From the NCBI RefSeq assembly GCF_000374085.1, contig NZ_KB893500.1, positions 20,006 to 84,005 of the forward strand: 64,000 nucleotides of DNA. The letters are read 5' to 3'. A program made the position numbers and the translations under genes. Below are positions 26,541 to 35,655 of this stretch, one piece after another; positions within the stretch are counted from its first letter, which is position 1, and every line of letters begins with the position of its first letter. Under the pieces are notes generated by a model. The model did no database searches and was not told the origin of the DNA. It saw only the letters and a program-made list of their open reading frames with translations. Source of the DNA: Spirosoma spitsbergense DSM 19989. Lineage in GTDB: Bacteria > Bacteroidota > Bacteroidia > Cytophagales > Spirosomataceae.

Positions 26541-26996
26541 ATGCGCCCCCCACTCTCATTTCTGTGTTTCTTTTATGGCTGGGTTTCCCTATCGGCAATT
26601 CCAGCCATATCGCAAAGCCAGCCTTCCAGCCGGGAGCCGACTTACAAGGTGTTGGTGTATGAGGACGGAGTACCCATCAATCCTGAACGAGGTGCATCGG
26701 TTTTGTCTAAGCTAGTTAAATTAAGGGTAGTACTTACGGATGAAAGTCTCGAAAAATACCCCTATCTAAAGCCTGCTGTGATCGTAAAAAATACGTATGA
26801 ATACCTGATTCGAAATGGCAGACGGATAATGATATATCCAGGTGGGGCGTCGTTGTATTTTTCACTTCTCAACGCTCAGGCCGGCGACCAGATTTTGATT
26901 GAGTCAGCTGATTTACGTGTAGAGACCAGGGATGGCATGACCCGTAAATTGACCCGTAAAATGGTTTGCGTACTTCCAATCTATGAGGAAAAATAG
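26541..26996 (+). CDS. Exported protein with a GldM-like C-terminal motif, function unknown
   Basis: 151 residues from ATG 26541, which gives a signal peptide ending AISQ; an in-frame ATG at 26475 would add a second hydrophobic stretch. The mature region is not firmly recognised. GGASLYFSLLNAQAGDQILI followed by ESADLRV resembles the beta-sandwich repeats of GldM (gliding/type IX secretion), where the phrase is FSL..A.PGD.I.IE. It may be a stand-alone domain of that kind. No operon partner is obvious. Confidence 0.5.
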   Translation: MRPPLSFLCFFYGWVSLSAIPAISQSQPSSREPTYKVLVYEDGVPINPERGASVLSKLVKLRVVLTDESLEKYPYLKPAVIVKNTYEYLIRNGRRIMIYPGGASLYFSLLNAQAGDQILIESADLRVETRDGMTRKLTRKMVCVLPIYEEK

Positions 26997-27014
26997 CGCT
27001 AAACAGATCTATGT

Positions 27015-27989
27015 TTGCAAAGAGTAGACGTGTCTCAGCATGCATACTGCCCTTATGAGGGTACTTTATGTGTAATTTACCGGGTACAAACCATCAATCA
27101 GTTGATAGAGGCCTTTCTCCTTTCTGGTGCCGTTTTGTTGAGAATCCTTTCCAATGCTACCGGAAACGTTTTTCAGAAACAGCTCACGGTCAGCGGAAAC
27201 CACCCTCTGTTGGTCAATTTCTTTACGTACCTGCTTTTATCGATAGTCTGCTTTCCTGTTGCGATTAGCATAAACTGGCGGGCACTGCCAGATTCATTCT
27301 GGTATTACTCGGTTCTCGGCGGCCTGATAGGCGCGTTGGGAAACGGTTTTCTAGTAAAGGCGCTCCAGAAAGGTGACCTGTCGGTACTGGCGCCCATTAA
27401 TTCGTATAAGTCGGTTGTCAGTATTATCATCGGCGTTTTTCTGCTGGGAGAAATACCCAATGGATGGGGTGTACTGGGTATTGTGCTGATTATTTACGGC
27501 AGCTACTTCGTGCTCGATACCACAGAAGAACGATTTTCCTGGACATTGCTGAAGAAGCCCGAAATCCGGTTTCGCCTGTGGGCTATGGTTCTGACGGCGG
27601 TGGAAGCGGTATTTGTCAAAAAAGTGGTACTGGCCTCGTCAACAACCATTGCTTTCGTTAGCTGGTGCTTGTTCGGGGCTGTTTTCTCCGGGCTTCTTCT
27701 GTTTGTTTATCGGCTGGATATAAAAAGTGAACTGAGCAAAATAAGTCAAACAAACCGTACTCAATACGCCTTTCTCGTTGCCTGTGTCGGTACCATGCAG
27801 TTTACAACCAACTACGTTTTTGACCACATGCCCGTTGGCTATGCGTTGTCATTATTCCAGCTTTCGGCCATTGTCAGCGTATTTTTTGGACACCGGCTGT
27901 TCAACGAGCAGGCCATCCGTCAGAAGCTGATTGGTTCGGCTATTATGATAACCGGCTCCATCGTGATTATCCTGCTGAAAGACTACTAG
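27015..27989 (+). CDS. EamA/DMT-family transporter
   Basis: Up to 324 residues with about ten hydrophobic helices in two EamA halves (for example LSVLAPINSYKSVVSIIIG at the end of the first half and LSLFQLSAIVSVFFGHRLF in the second). There is no ATG near the N-terminus: TTG 27015 is the longest choice, and TTG codons around 27102 or 27135 would put the first helix at the start. It exports or imports a small metabolite of unknown identity. A hairpin with CTTTCGG / CCGAAAAG follows near 28015-28045. Confidence 0.75.
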   Translation: MQRVDVSQHAYCPYEGTLCVIYRVQTINQLIEAFLLSGAVLLRILSNATGNVFQKQLTVSGNHPLLVNFFTYLLLSIVCFPVAISINWRALPDSFWYYSVLGGLIGALGNGFLVKALQKGDLSVLAPINSYKSVVSIIIGVFLLGEIPNGWGVLGIVLIIYGSYFVLDTTEERFSWTLLKKPEIRFRLWAMVLTAVEAVFVKKVVLASSTTIAFVSWCLFGAVFSGLLLFVYRLDIKSELSKISQTNRTQYAFLVACVGTMQFTTNYVFDHMPVGYALSLFQLSAIVSVFFGHRLFNEQAIRQKLIGSAIMITGSIVIILLKDY

Positions 27990-28053
27990 ACAGAAACAAC
28001 GCGCTACAAGATTTCTTTCGGTCAGCACTTTCCGAAAAGAAAGTAAACAATAC

Positions 28054-28082
28054 TTGATTTGGCTCAGTTTTCCCTAATTTTG
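28054..28082 (+). promoter_or_regulatory. Predicted promoter of the GAF kinase gene
   Basis: TTG at 28054-28056, 18 nt, TAATTTTG at 28075-28082 (perfect TAnnTTTG). The start near 28089 leaves a leader of about 38 nt before ATG 28127. Confidence 0.6.
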
Positions 28083-28126
28083 AAACTGGCTGATTTTTTC
28101 TGCGCCCCCTGTTTCACTAGTAGCCT

Positions 28127-29467
28127 ATGAAGACTCATCTACCTTATACAGTGGAAAGTAACCGAATCGATGCGTTAAAAAAGTATGATATCCTGGACTC
28201 ACTGCCCGAACAGGACTACGACGATATCACCAAACTCGCTTCCGAAATCTGTCAGACGCCTATCTCCCTCATAAGCCTTATCGATGAAACAAGGCAGTGG
28301 TTCAAATCCAACCATGGCCTGCCCATTCGGGAAACATCCCGTGAACTTGCTTTTTGTGCGCATGCCATCCTCAACCCAAGCGAAATGATGGTGGTTACGG
28401 ATTCGAGAGAAGATGAGCGATTTGCCCGGAATCCGCTGGTGACGGGTGATCCAAACATTGTTTTCTATGCGGGTGTGCCACTGGTGGATTCGGATGGCTT
28501 CGCCCTGGGTTCCCTCTGCGTTATCGATCAGACCGCCCGCCAGTTGTCCCAAAATCAGTTGGCGGCACTAAAAACCCTGGCCAGGCAGGTTGTGCATATG
28601 CTGGAACTAAGAAAAACCAATGCAGCCCTGAAAGAAAGTGAAGAACGTTACCGAATACTATCGGTTGAACTGGAGCAGCAGGTACAACAGCGGACGAAGG
28701 AATTGCTCACGGTCAACGAAGACTTAGTAGAAGCCAACGATTTACTGATACGGTCGAACGATAACCTCCAGAAGTTTGCGTACGTAGCCTCGCACGATTT
28801 GCAGGAGCCGTTACGCAAAATTCAGGCGTTTGGCGACCTATTGAAAAAAGAGTTCGCATCAACCTCCAGCGAAGGACTGGATTATCTGGATCGTATGCAG
28901 AGTGCCGCCGGTCGCATGTCGACCCTGATTCGGGACCTGCTCAACTATTCGCGCCTATCCATCCGGCGTGATACGAGTAAATTGGTGGTACTCAATGATC
29001 TGATGCAATCGGTAGTAACTGATTTAGACCTGACCATTGCAGAAACCAGAGCCATCGTGAATGTCGGTGTATTACCAACCATAATCGGTGAAGCTTCTCA
29101 GTTGAATCAGCTCTTCCAGAATCTGCTTAGCAACGCCCTGAAATTTCGCCGGGCGGATACCGTTCCCCACATTCAAATCACCGCCCGAACGGTAAAAGCG
29201 GCTGATTTATCCAATACGGTGAAACCGGCAAAAGCTACCGACATGTACCACCAGATCGATGTAATTGATAACGGCATTGGCTTTGATGAAAGGTACCTGA
29301 CACGCATTTTTGACGTTTTCCAGCGACTCCATAATCGGAGTACCTTTGCGGGTACGGGCATTGGCCTGGCCATCTGCGAAAAAGTCGTTACTAATTACGG
29401 CGGGGCTATTACGGCTGCGAGCCAACCCGATCAGGGGTCAGTCTTTAGTGTATTTTTTCCCATATAG
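28127..29467 (+). CDS. Cytoplasmic GAF-domain sensor histidine kinase
   Basis: 446 residues with no membrane helix. N-terminal GAF domain (about 25-165, with [16 protein letters not shown] and [20 protein letters not shown]), coiled coil (about 165-215), HisKA with His223 in [12 protein letters not shown], and an ATPase domain with IDNGIGFD and [12 protein letters not shown]. The SHDLQEP form is that of bacteriophytochrome-like kinases (HWE/HisKA type). It has its own promoter and converges on the SIS gene. No receiver domain or adjacent regulator. Confidence 0.9.
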   Translation: MKTHLPYTVESNRIDALKKYDILDSLPEQDYDDITKLASEICQTPISLISLIDETRQWFKSNHGLPIRETSRELAFCAHAILNPSEMMVVTDSREDERFARNPLVTGDPNIVFYAGVPLVDSDGFALGSLCVIDQTARQLSQNQLAALKTLARQVVHMLELRKTNAALKESEERYRILSVELEQQVQQRTKELLTVNEDLVEANDLLIRSNDNLQKFAYVASHDLQEPLRKIQAFGDLLKKEFASTSSEGLDYLDRMQSAAGRMSTLIRDLLNYSRLSIRRDTSKLVVLNDLMQSVVTDLDLTIAETRAIVNVGVLPTIIGEASQLNQLFQNLLSNALKFRRADTVPHIQITARTVKAADLSNTVKPAKATDMYHQIDVIDNGIGFDERYLTRIFDVFQRLHNRSTFAGTGIGLAICEKVVTNYGGAITAASQPDQGSVFSVFFPI

Positions 29468-29535
29468 ACGGCTTTGTGCGGCTGATATGCCCCAGTCCCT
29501 GCCCCAATAGTTCGAATTAATCGTTAATTACTGGT

Positions 29536-29562
29536 AAAACTGTCTGCATCCGAACAGTTTTT
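29536..29562. terminator. Bidirectional terminator between convergent genes
   Basis: AAAACTGT (29536-29543) and ACAGTTTTT (29554-29562), with a 10-nt loop; A/T runs on both sides fit termination in both directions. Confidence 0.65.
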
Positions 29563-29573
29563 GAGGAGCAGTG

Positions 29574-30392
29574 TCAGGGAACTACCGGTTTTTGCGGTTC
29601 ACTGACGTACGAGGGAATACCCACGCGTTCGTAAAGTTTAGCCAGCCGGTGAGCATGCTCGTCATACGCGCTTTCAAACAACGACACGGCCCGCTCCGCT
29701 CCCACTACATTAGCAGCCGATAGCACCCTGGGCGGATAACCAGCCTGCGTGAGCAACCCGGCGACTTCGGCCTTGATGCAGTTGACCAGCACGGCCCCGC
29801 CCACCGTTGACCCCGGTGCTACCGGCGTATCCAGGCCCGGAACGTTTACCATGGCATCGCCTGCGGGTGCCCCGGTATCCAGAATCAAATCCGCAAAGTC
29901 ACTCAGCTTCTTCCCATCCGGGCGCTTGCTGGCACTTTTTTCAGCGTGTTGTTTCGTAATCAGCGCCACCACTTTGATACCCCGCTCTTGAAACAGTTCG
30001 GCCATTTCGACAGGAACGACGTTGCAGCCACTGGACGAAATGACCAGCGCCGAATCCTGCTCCGAAAGATCATAGTTACGTAAAATCCGCTGGGCCAGGC
30101 CCGGCACATTTTCCAGAAACATGGCCTGCCGCTGTCCGTTGGCGCCTACCACCAGATTATGAAACGAAAGGGATAACTCCACAATAGGATTGAAACCCGC
30201 AAACGAGCCGTAGCGGGGCCACATCTCCTCCACCATAATCCGGCTGTGCCCACTACCGAATAAATGGACCATCCGACCCGCCAGAATCGTCTGGCTAAAC
30301 CATTGGGCCGCCTGTTGAATGGCATCGGCCTGTTGCTCAGCCGTATCCAGAATCGCCCTGGCTTTTTGTAGGTACTGGTTCGTTAAGGACAT
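29574..30392 (-). CDS. SIS-domain phosphosugar-binding protein (UPF0309-like)
   Basis: 272 residues from ATG 30392 (MSLTNQYLQKAR); an upstream in-frame ATG at 30449 adds an unlikely extension. Sugar-isomerase fold: LFGSGHSRIMVEEM at the first phosphosugar loop and LVISSSGCNVVPVE at the second. The family resembles N-acetylmuramate-6-P etherase/GlmS isomerase domains without their catalytic additions; the sugar ligand is unknown. It stands alone, convergent with the GAF kinase. Confidence 0.8.
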   Translation of the reverse strand: MSLTNQYLQKARAILDTAEQQADAIQQAAQWFSQTILAGRMVHLFGSGHSRIMVEEMWPRYGSFAGFNPIVELSLSFHNLVVGANGQRQAMFLENVPGLAQRILRNYDLSEQDSALVISSSGCNVVPVEMAELFQERGIKVVALITKQHAEKSASKRPDGKKLSDFADLILDTGAPAGDAMVNVPGLDTPVAPGSTVGGAVLVNCIKAEVAGLLTQAGYPPRVLSAANVVGAERAVSLFESAYDEHAHRLAKLYERVGIPSYVSEPQKPVVP

Positions 30393-30476
30393 AATCAGGT
30401 AATTTGGGGTAATGGCAGGAATAAGAAAATGATTAGCCCAAAAATACACATCCTCCCTTATTTAACACCAACGACG

Positions 30477-31877
30477 CTACGCCTTTACCACGTCCGCCGG
30501 TTCATACGCCTGGTACCAGTCGATGTGGCGGGTCAGGTACATGATTATGCCCAGCATGAGGAGTAAGCCAAAACTACCCAGCAGCAGGGAATAATCTTCC
30601 AGTTGCAGCAGCGAGTAGAAAAACCCGTACAGCAACGCCAGCACGGTACTGAATAAAACCGTCAGGCGTACATTTCGAAAAACATAGCGGACGTAGCCGG
30701 TGATTAGTACCAGGATAATAACGCTCCCGATCAGGTACGCCCAGTCGAACGGCATGTGTTCAGAGATGGATAGCAGCAGCAGATAAAACAGGCAGATGGC
30801 AAAACCAACCAGCAGATATTGAATGGGATGGATACGCCGACGGTCGAGGATTTCGACGAAGAAAAAAGCAACGAACGTCAGCATGACGAACATGATACCG
30901 TACTTGGCCGAGCGCATCGTCTTCTGATACTCATCCACCGGTAGTAAAAGTTTAACCCCAAACGACGGTAGTTCACTGGGCTGCTGACCGGGACTGACTA
31001 CCTCTCCCCTCCCCGACCTGGTTAAAAAATTGCCGATACCCTGCTGCGGAAAATTCCGGTTGAACTGCAATACCTTCCAGTTTGCCTCAAAACCACTGGC
31101 CGTGATGCGTCGCTGGTCGGGCAGGAAGGAACCGGTAAAACTGGGCGTAGACCAGGGCGATTGCAGCCGCACCCGCGTTTCTTTACCCAGTGGCAAAAAA
31201 CTCAACTGCGTGCTCCCATTCAGGTTGAGGGTAGTTTCGAACGCGTACGTGTCGGCATTCAGTGCCAGGGGAATACTGACGCCCGATGGCAGAATATCCC
31301 CCCCCGCAATGCCGGGTTCGGCTTCGACCAGCCGGTCATTTAACCGAAACTTTATGGCTTCCCGAATACCTTTTACATCACTGATGCCAAGCGACAAAAA
31401 GGCCTTGTCCCATCGCATCGCACTGGCCGACAACCCCAGAGAGGCTACCAAAGGTTTCTTAAACGTTCCTTTGATGTTGAGCCGGGTATTGTAAAGCATA
31501 ACGGTAAAAATACCCCGGCTGCGCTTCTCCGGCCGAATACTCCCATCAAACTGCAACTCGTCGGGTAAAAAATGAGCGTACTCCGTCTGACGCTGAACCT
31601 GTCCGTTCGCATCGTTCACCGTCGTTTCGTACGGTACAGATAGTACCGGCCCACCGATGACCTGCTCCGCTCCCCACTTTGAACTCACCTCGGCCACGGC
31701 CATGTTACGCGTCGACTCCCGTTCCGAAATCAATGATTGCAGCATGGCCGTTGGAATCAGCAGGACCAGCACCAGTATACCGATAACGGCCAGTTTTAGC
31801 ATGGTAGAGGTACGAACCCAGCGGTTTATACGGTCAAACATGGACATTGATTGCTCGGAGGGAAATGAAGGTTCCAT
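30477..31877 (-). CDS. creD: Inner-membrane protein CreD
   Basis: 466 residues from ATG 31877 (MEPSFPSEQSMSMFDRINR); the longer in-frame start at 31910 would run through the promoter region. One helix near the N-terminus (LAVIGILVLVLLIPTAML), a large extracytoplasmic domain (about 60-320, beginning EVSSKWGAEQVIGGPVLSVP) and a cluster of about five helices at the C-terminus. CreD is an envelope-stress protein of poorly known function. In Bacteroidota it is often controlled by a small winged-helix repressor; a palindromic operator is present here (31896-31914), but no regulator gene is adjacent. Confidence 0.9.
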   Translation of the reverse strand: MEPSFPSEQSMSMFDRINRWVRTSTMLKLAVIGILVLVLLIPTAMLQSLISERESTRNMAVAEVSSKWGAEQVIGGPVLSVPYETTVNDANGQVQRQTEYAHFLPDELQFDGSIRPEKRSRGIFTVMLYNTRLNIKGTFKKPLVASLGLSASAMRWDKAFLSLGISDVKGIREAIKFRLNDRLVEAEPGIAGGDILPSGVSIPLALNADTYAFETTLNLNGSTQLSFLPLGKETRVRLQSPWSTPSFTGSFLPDQRRITASGFEANWKVLQFNRNFPQQGIGNFLTRSGRGEVVSPGQQPSELPSFGVKLLLPVDEYQKTMRSAKYGIMFVMLTFVAFFFVEILDRRRIHPIQYLLVGFAICLFYLLLLSISEHMPFDWAYLIGSVIILVLITGYVRYVFRNVRLTVLFSTVLALLYGFFYSLLQLEDYSLLLGSFGLLLMLGIIMYLTRHIDWYQAYEPADVVKA

Positions 31878-31895
31878 ATAGTTTATAACTAAAAG

Positions 31896-31940
31896 TACTT
31901 TGTGATACAAAGTAAACTATATGCTTTCTGGTTTTGCAAA
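31896..31940 (-). promoter_or_regulatory. creD promoter with overlapping palindromic operator
   Basis: On the minus strand, TTTG (31937-31940) and TTACTTTG (31908-31915) are 21 nt apart. The -7 box is one half of the palindrome TACTTTG-TGATA-CAAAGTA (31896-31914). An outer perfect inverted repeat, ATATAGTTTA / TAAACTATAT (31876-31885, 31913-31922), encloses it. A repressor bound there would block the promoter. Confidence 0.6.
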
Positions 31941-31989
31941 TTCTGGGGTAAGTTTTTTTTTGCAGCGCATCATCAATCGCTGAATCGGC

Positions 31990-31997
31990 TACTTTTG
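31990..31997 (+). promoter_or_regulatory. -7 element of the pgmB promoter
   Basis: TACTTTTG matches TAnnTTTG. The nearest TTTG (31959-31962) is 27 nt upstream, longer than usual. Confidence 0.4.
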
Positions 31998-32019
31998 CCA
32001 TTCGCCAACCTGAAAAATT

Positions 32020-32676
32020 ATGTCCATTAATGCCTTCTTATTCGACCTCGATGGGGTCATTGTCGATACCGCTATCTATCATTATCAAGCCTGGAAACGG
32101 CTGGCCAACGAACTTGGCTTCGATATTTCGGAGGAATTCAACGAAGGGTTGAAAGGCGTTAGCCGAATGGATTCGCTGGATTTGATTCTGGCCCACGGTG
32201 GCCTTACGTTACCCGATGAGCGAAAAACCGAACTGGCTACCCAAAAAAATGAATGGTATCTGGAACTGGTTAGCCGAATGACCTCCAATGATATTCTACC
32301 GGGGGTACCCGCTTTTTTCGCGCAGGTTCGGCAGGCCGGTCTGAAAACCGCGCTTGGCTCCGTCAGCAAAAATGCCCCAATGATTCTGGCACGGATTGGC
32401 ATGACCGATGCCTTCGATGCTATCATTGACGGGAACAAAATCAGCAAAGGCAAACCAGACCCGGAAGTGTTCACCAAAGGAGCGGAAGAACTGGGCCTCA
32501 GCGCGGCCGAATGTGTGGTGTTTGAAGATGCCGTTGCGGGGGTAGAAGCGGGCAAACGGGCGGGCATGTTCGTAGTTGGCATCGGAACGCCCGATGTGCT
32601 TACGAAAGCAGATATGGTTGCACCCTCGCTGGAAGCGTTGACGGTGGAGGAGATACTGAAACAGGCTTCCGCTTAG
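32020..32676 (+). CDS. pgmB: Beta-phosphoglucomutase-like HAD phosphatase
   Basis: 218 residues. HAD motif I FDLDGVIVDTA (Asp9 nucleophile, Asp11 acid/base), cap-domain sequence YHYQAWKRLANELG and LKGVSRMDSL (the beta-PGM substrate loop), motif II GSVSKNA, motif III KGKPDPE, motif IV FEDAVAGVEAG. It interconverts beta-glucose 1-phosphate and 6-phosphate, usually after maltose or trehalose phosphorolysis; no such phosphorylase is in the window. It converges on kdsA across a strong terminator. Confidence 0.9.
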   Translation: MSINAFLFDLDGVIVDTAIYHYQAWKRLANELGFDISEEFNEGLKGVSRMDSLDLILAHGGLTLPDERKTELATQKNEWYLELVSRMTSNDILPGVPAFFAQVRQAGLKTALGSVSKNAPMILARIGMTDAFDAIIDGNKISKGKPDPEVFTKGAEELGLSAAECVVFEDAVAGVEAGKRAGMFVVGIGTPDVLTKADMVAPSLEALTVEEILKQASA

Positions 32677-32688
32677 GGAGTTACCCAC

Positions 32689-32750
32689 AAAAGGAGACCG
32701 GGCCGTGGGGTCAGTTACTCATAACTGACCCCACGGCCCGGTCTCCTTTT
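32689..32750. terminator. Perfect 29-bp bidirectional terminator
   Basis: Left arm 32689-32717 and right arm 32722-32750 are exact complements (core GGAGACCGGGCCGTGGGGTC) around a 4-nt loop, with A's at one end and T's at the other. It serves pgmB on the plus strand and the kdn/kds operon on the minus strand. Confidence 0.92.
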
Positions 32751-32770
32751 TGCCACAGGATAAAAGTTAT

Positions 32771-33622
32771 TTAAGTCAGTTCGGGCAGGGTGTTCCGGTA
32801 TTTTACTTCCACCGCGTGTAGTTCAATAAGCGGTTTCAGGAATTCCTCCAGAAAACGAATATCCAGTTGACTGGCCGCGTCGCAAAGAGCTTCTGAGGGG
32901 CACGTGTGCGTTTCTACGAAAAGACCATCCACACCCGCAGCCACGCCGGCACGGGCCAGCACGGGCAGGTATTCACGCGCCCCGCCTTTAGCATCGGCCG
33001 ATGGGATACCATACTTACGGATAGCGTGCGTTACGTCGAACACAACCGGGTAGTTGGTGCGGGCCATGTGGTAAAAAGCCCGCGGGTCAACTACCAGGTC
33101 GTTGTAGCCAAAGGTGAAACCGCGCTCGGTCAGGATAATCTGGTCATTGCCCGAATCTTCAATCTTTTTGACCGGGTGCTTCATGTTCTCCGGGGCCAGA
33201 AACTGACCGTGCTTCACATTGACAACCTTGCCCGTTTTGGCAGCAGCCACCACCAGCATCGTTTGCATGCACAGGTACGCCGGAATCTGAAGCACATCAA
33301 CGACTTCGGCAGCCGCAGCACACTGGTCAGGGTAGTGAACGTCCGTCAGCAGTGGGAAGCCGAACTGTTCCTTTACTTTGGCCAGAATCTTCATGCCTTT
33401 ATCGAGACCGGGACCATTATAGTAATTCAGGCTGGACCGGTTATCCTTCTGGAACGATGACTTATAGATGATTTTGATGCCAACCCGCTCCTGGATTTCG
33501 CGGAGCTGCTCGGCCACCGACATCATTATTTTTTCATCCTCAATAACACAGGGGCCGCTGATGAGAAACAACTCATCCGCTCCGCACTCGATGTCGCCAA
33601 CGCGAACAATTTTCTGAGACAT
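32771..33622 (-). CDS. kdsA: 3-deoxy-8-phosphooctulonate (Kdo8P) synthase
   Basis: Condenses arabinose 5-phosphate with PEP to Kdo 8-phosphate, the first committed step of the inner-core sugar of lipopolysaccharide. 283 residues, standard length, with FLISGPCVIED, IYKSSFQKDNRSS, LTDVHYPDQC, NVKHGQFLAPENM and VFDVTHAIRKYG. Last gene of a seven-gene minus-strand operon that begins with kdnA; 5 nt after the DUF5615 gene. The neighbours kdnA and kdnB convert Kdo to its 8-amino form. Confidence 0.96.
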   Translation of the reverse strand: MSQKIVRVGDIECGADELFLISGPCVIEDEKIMMSVAEQLREIQERVGIKIIYKSSFQKDNRSSLNYYNGPGLDKGMKILAKVKEQFGFPLLTDVHYPDQCAAAAEVVDVLQIPAYLCMQTMLVVAAAKTGKVVNVKHGQFLAPENMKHPVKKIEDSGNDQIILTERGFTFGYNDLVVDPRAFYHMARTNYPVVFDVTHAIRKYGIPSADAKGGAREYLPVLARAGVAAGVDGLFVETHTCPSEALCDAASQLDIRFLEEFLKPLIELHAVEVKYRNTLPELT

Positions 33623-33627
33623 ATTTT

Positions 33628-33984
33628 TTATTTGTTAAGCGTAATTCGCATTGCTTTTTCTGTGATAACAATAAAATGCTGCGGGGTAATTGGCTCAGAA
33701 AAACTAGCCAGAAAACGACTCAGTATGGCTATTTTATTTTCTATACGTTCATCGTCCAATCGCATCAGAACAATCCCACAATGCGACAAATGGAATTTAA
33801 AAACTAATTCCCCAGAGTCTTTATCATTCGAAATAACTACCCTGTTTTCACTAACAGCATGCGCTAGCACCTGCCAGTCAGACCAGCCTGGAGACTGTTC
33901 TCCAACAGAATAAACATCATATCCTTCGCTACGTAGCCATCGCCCCACCGACGGTCCTGTACACTCATCAACCAGCCACTTCAT
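33628..33984 (-). CDS. DUF5615 PIN-like protein, probable toxin of a VapBC-like pair
   Basis: 118 residues. LVDECTGPSVGRWL at the N-terminus, and VVISNDKDSGELVF, carry the acidic residues (Asp6, Glu7, Asp94 region) of the Mut7-C/PIN-like DUF5615 family. Such proteins are paired with DUF433 antitoxins and are predicted RNases. Its ATG overlaps the DUF433 stop by one base (TGATG). It is placed between kdnB and kdsA in one operon. Confidence 0.8.
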   Translation of the reverse strand: MKWLVDECTGPSVGRWLRSEGYDVYSVGEQSPGWSDWQVLAHAVSENRVVISNDKDSGELVFKFHLSHCGIVLMRLDDERIENKIAILSRFLASFSEPITPQHFIVITEKAMRITLNK

Positions 33985-34214
33985 CAGGCTGCTAGTGGAA
34001 CAAGCGTACTACTTTCAAGCATTTGACTGGCATAAGCCAAACAAGCCAGAATATCCTCTTCCATAATGTAAGGATACTCAGCCAGGATTTCCTGATGTGT
34101 TACCCCCTTTGCCAGTAATCCTACAATAAAGGGAACAGACAAGCGTGTTCCGGCAATGACTGGCTTGCCAGTCAATACATCAGGGTTTGATACAATTCGT
34201 TGTCTGGTTTCCAT
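33984..34214 (-). CDS. DUF433 protein, probable antitoxin
   Basis: 76 residues with the family sequence VSNPDVLTGKPVIAGTRLSV and GVTHQEILAEYPYIMEEDI, a small helix-turn-helix-like domain used by VapB-type antitoxins. It directly precedes DUF5615 (1-nt overlap) and follows kdnB by 15 nt. It is likely to neutralise the PIN-like partner and may bind its own promoter; no separate promoter is obvious. Confidence 0.85.
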   Translation of the reverse strand: METRQRIVSNPDVLTGKPVIAGTRLSVPFIVGLLAKGVTHQEILAEYPYIMEEDILACLAYASQMLESSTLVPLAA

Positions 34215-34229
34215 ACTCGTTGTTTCGAT

Positions 34230-35309
34230 TTACAACCGGCGGAACAAATCTTTCAGCCCGTCAATCGTGATGACCTCCTTCCAGTTGTCGCCAATGGCGT
34301 GCAGCCACATATGCGGCAGGCCGTACGATACATGCGCCATCTGGGTGAGGATGTCGTCGTTCCAGTCGTTCGACAACCCCTGCGGCAGATCAATCTGGTG
34401 ATAGGCTACCATGTGTCTGAACTCGGCCACACCCTGCGGATAATAGTCTTCCAGATGATTCATGATAAGGCAGTTGGCGTAACAGTGACGCATGCCCAGA
34501 ATCTTGGACAGCCCGTAGCTAAGCGCGTGGCAAACGCCTACTTCAGAATACGTCAGACTCAGCCCGCCCATCAGCGAAGCCACCATTAGCTTGTCGTCGT
34601 TTTCCGGCGTTTGCCCCGATTGCTCACCGAGGTAAATTTCCCGGCAGAGTTTCATGGACTGGTCGGCATAAGCGTGCGAATAGGCATTGTTCAGGTTTCC
34701 GTTTTCCGATTCGATGCAGTGAATATACGTATCCATACCCGTATAAAACCACCAGTTGCGCGGTACAGTAGCAATCAGTTCGGGGTCGAGGATAACCTGG
34801 TTAAACACGGTCCATTCGCATTTAAGACCCAGTTTTTTCTCCGGGCCTGTCAACACCGCCGTCATCGACACTTCGGCACCGGTACCCGAAATGGTGGGAA
34901 CGCCCACGTGGTAAATACCCGGCTTTTTGATCAGGTTCAGGCCCTGATACAGCGTCGAGGAGCCTTCGTTGGTGAGCATCAGCGAGAGTGCCTTGGCAAT
35001 GTCCATGATGCTTCCCCCGCCAATACCAACCACACCGGATGGAAGACCCTTTTTGGCCAGAATCTCATCGCGAAGCTGGTCAATCTGACTGGTCGTCGGC
35101 TCGTGTTCTTCGACGCTGATGTAATAGGTCAGGTCTTCATCGTGGGCGGGCACCCGGCTTTCGAGGGGTTTTCCTTTGAAGTAGTTATCGACCAGAAAAA
35201 CGAAATAGCCTTCGTTATCAGCCCGATGGGGAGCAATAATTTCGTCGAGCTGAGAAAAACTTCCCCGACCAAAAACGGTCTTCTCGATGCCTTTAAAATT
35301 TTTATGCAT
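34230..35309 (-). CDS. kdnB: Kdo 8-oxidase (iron-dependent alcohol dehydrogenase family)
   Basis: Oxidises the C8 hydroxyl of Kdo to an aldehyde for amination by KdnA. 359 residues from ATG 35309 (MHKNFKGIEKTVFGRGSF); the longer in-frame start at 35381 would overlap the upstream gene. Type III alcohol dehydrogenase: GIGGGSIMDIAKA nucleotide loop, PTISGTGAEVS, and metal-binding residues in GMDTYIHCIES and HALSYGLSKILGMRH. The N-terminus and IYHVGVPTISGTG agree with KdnB of Shewanella. KdnA in the same operon makes the assignment firm. Confidence 0.88.
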   Translation of the reverse strand: MHKNFKGIEKTVFGRGSFSQLDEIIAPHRADNEGYFVFLVDNYFKGKPLESRVPAHDEDLTYYISVEEHEPTTSQIDQLRDEILAKKGLPSGVVGIGGGSIMDIAKALSLMLTNEGSSTLYQGLNLIKKPGIYHVGVPTISGTGAEVSMTAVLTGPEKKLGLKCEWTVFNQVILDPELIATVPRNWWFYTGMDTYIHCIESENGNLNNAYSHAYADQSMKLCREIYLGEQSGQTPENDDKLMVASLMGGLSLTYSEVGVCHALSYGLSKILGMRHCYANCLIMNHLEDYYPQGVAEFRHMVAYHQIDLPQGLSNDWNDDILTQMAHVSYGLPHMWLHAIGDNWKEVITIDGLKDLFRRL

Positions 35310-35322
35310 GACAGATTTTATA

Positions 35323-35655
35323 CTATTTTTTATCGAAAGCTGGCGAATTGGGCTGTTGTAGTTTAACCGGATAGAGCACATTTTTCACCCCAATAATTTC
35401 GTCCAGTTCATCCCAAAAAACATGATAAGCCGAATGAGTAAAGTTTTGCCGCTGTTCGGGCGTTGCTTTCGTCAGTAACTCCGACCACGACCACGGCCAG
35501 GCTATGATTCGACCATCTTCTAAATCAAAATAAACACGCTCCTCATCTACCCGGACGTTCGCCAGGATTGGCAGTTCGGCGATGGAAACAGAATCAGTTA
35601 CTCCACCTTGTTTTGTAGTTGATTTGGATTTTATTTTTTGTGCAATAGTCTCCAT
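35323..35655 (-). CDS. DUF2442 protein
   Basis: 110 residues. The domain is about residues 35-100, with VYFDLEDGRIIAWPWSWSEL and ATPEQRQNF, ending in WDELDEIIGVKNVL. DUF2442 proteins are usually encoded next to DUF4160, as here; the two genes overlap by 62 nt. The pair looks like a toxin-antitoxin module, though no activity is proven that I know of. It is 13 nt upstream of kdnB. Confidence 0.8.
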   Translation of the reverse strand: METIAQKIKSKSTTKQGGVTDSVSIAELPILANVRVDEERVYFDLEDGRIIAWPWSWSELLTKATPEQRQNFTHSAYHVFWDELDEIIGVKNVLYPVKLQQPNSPAFDKK

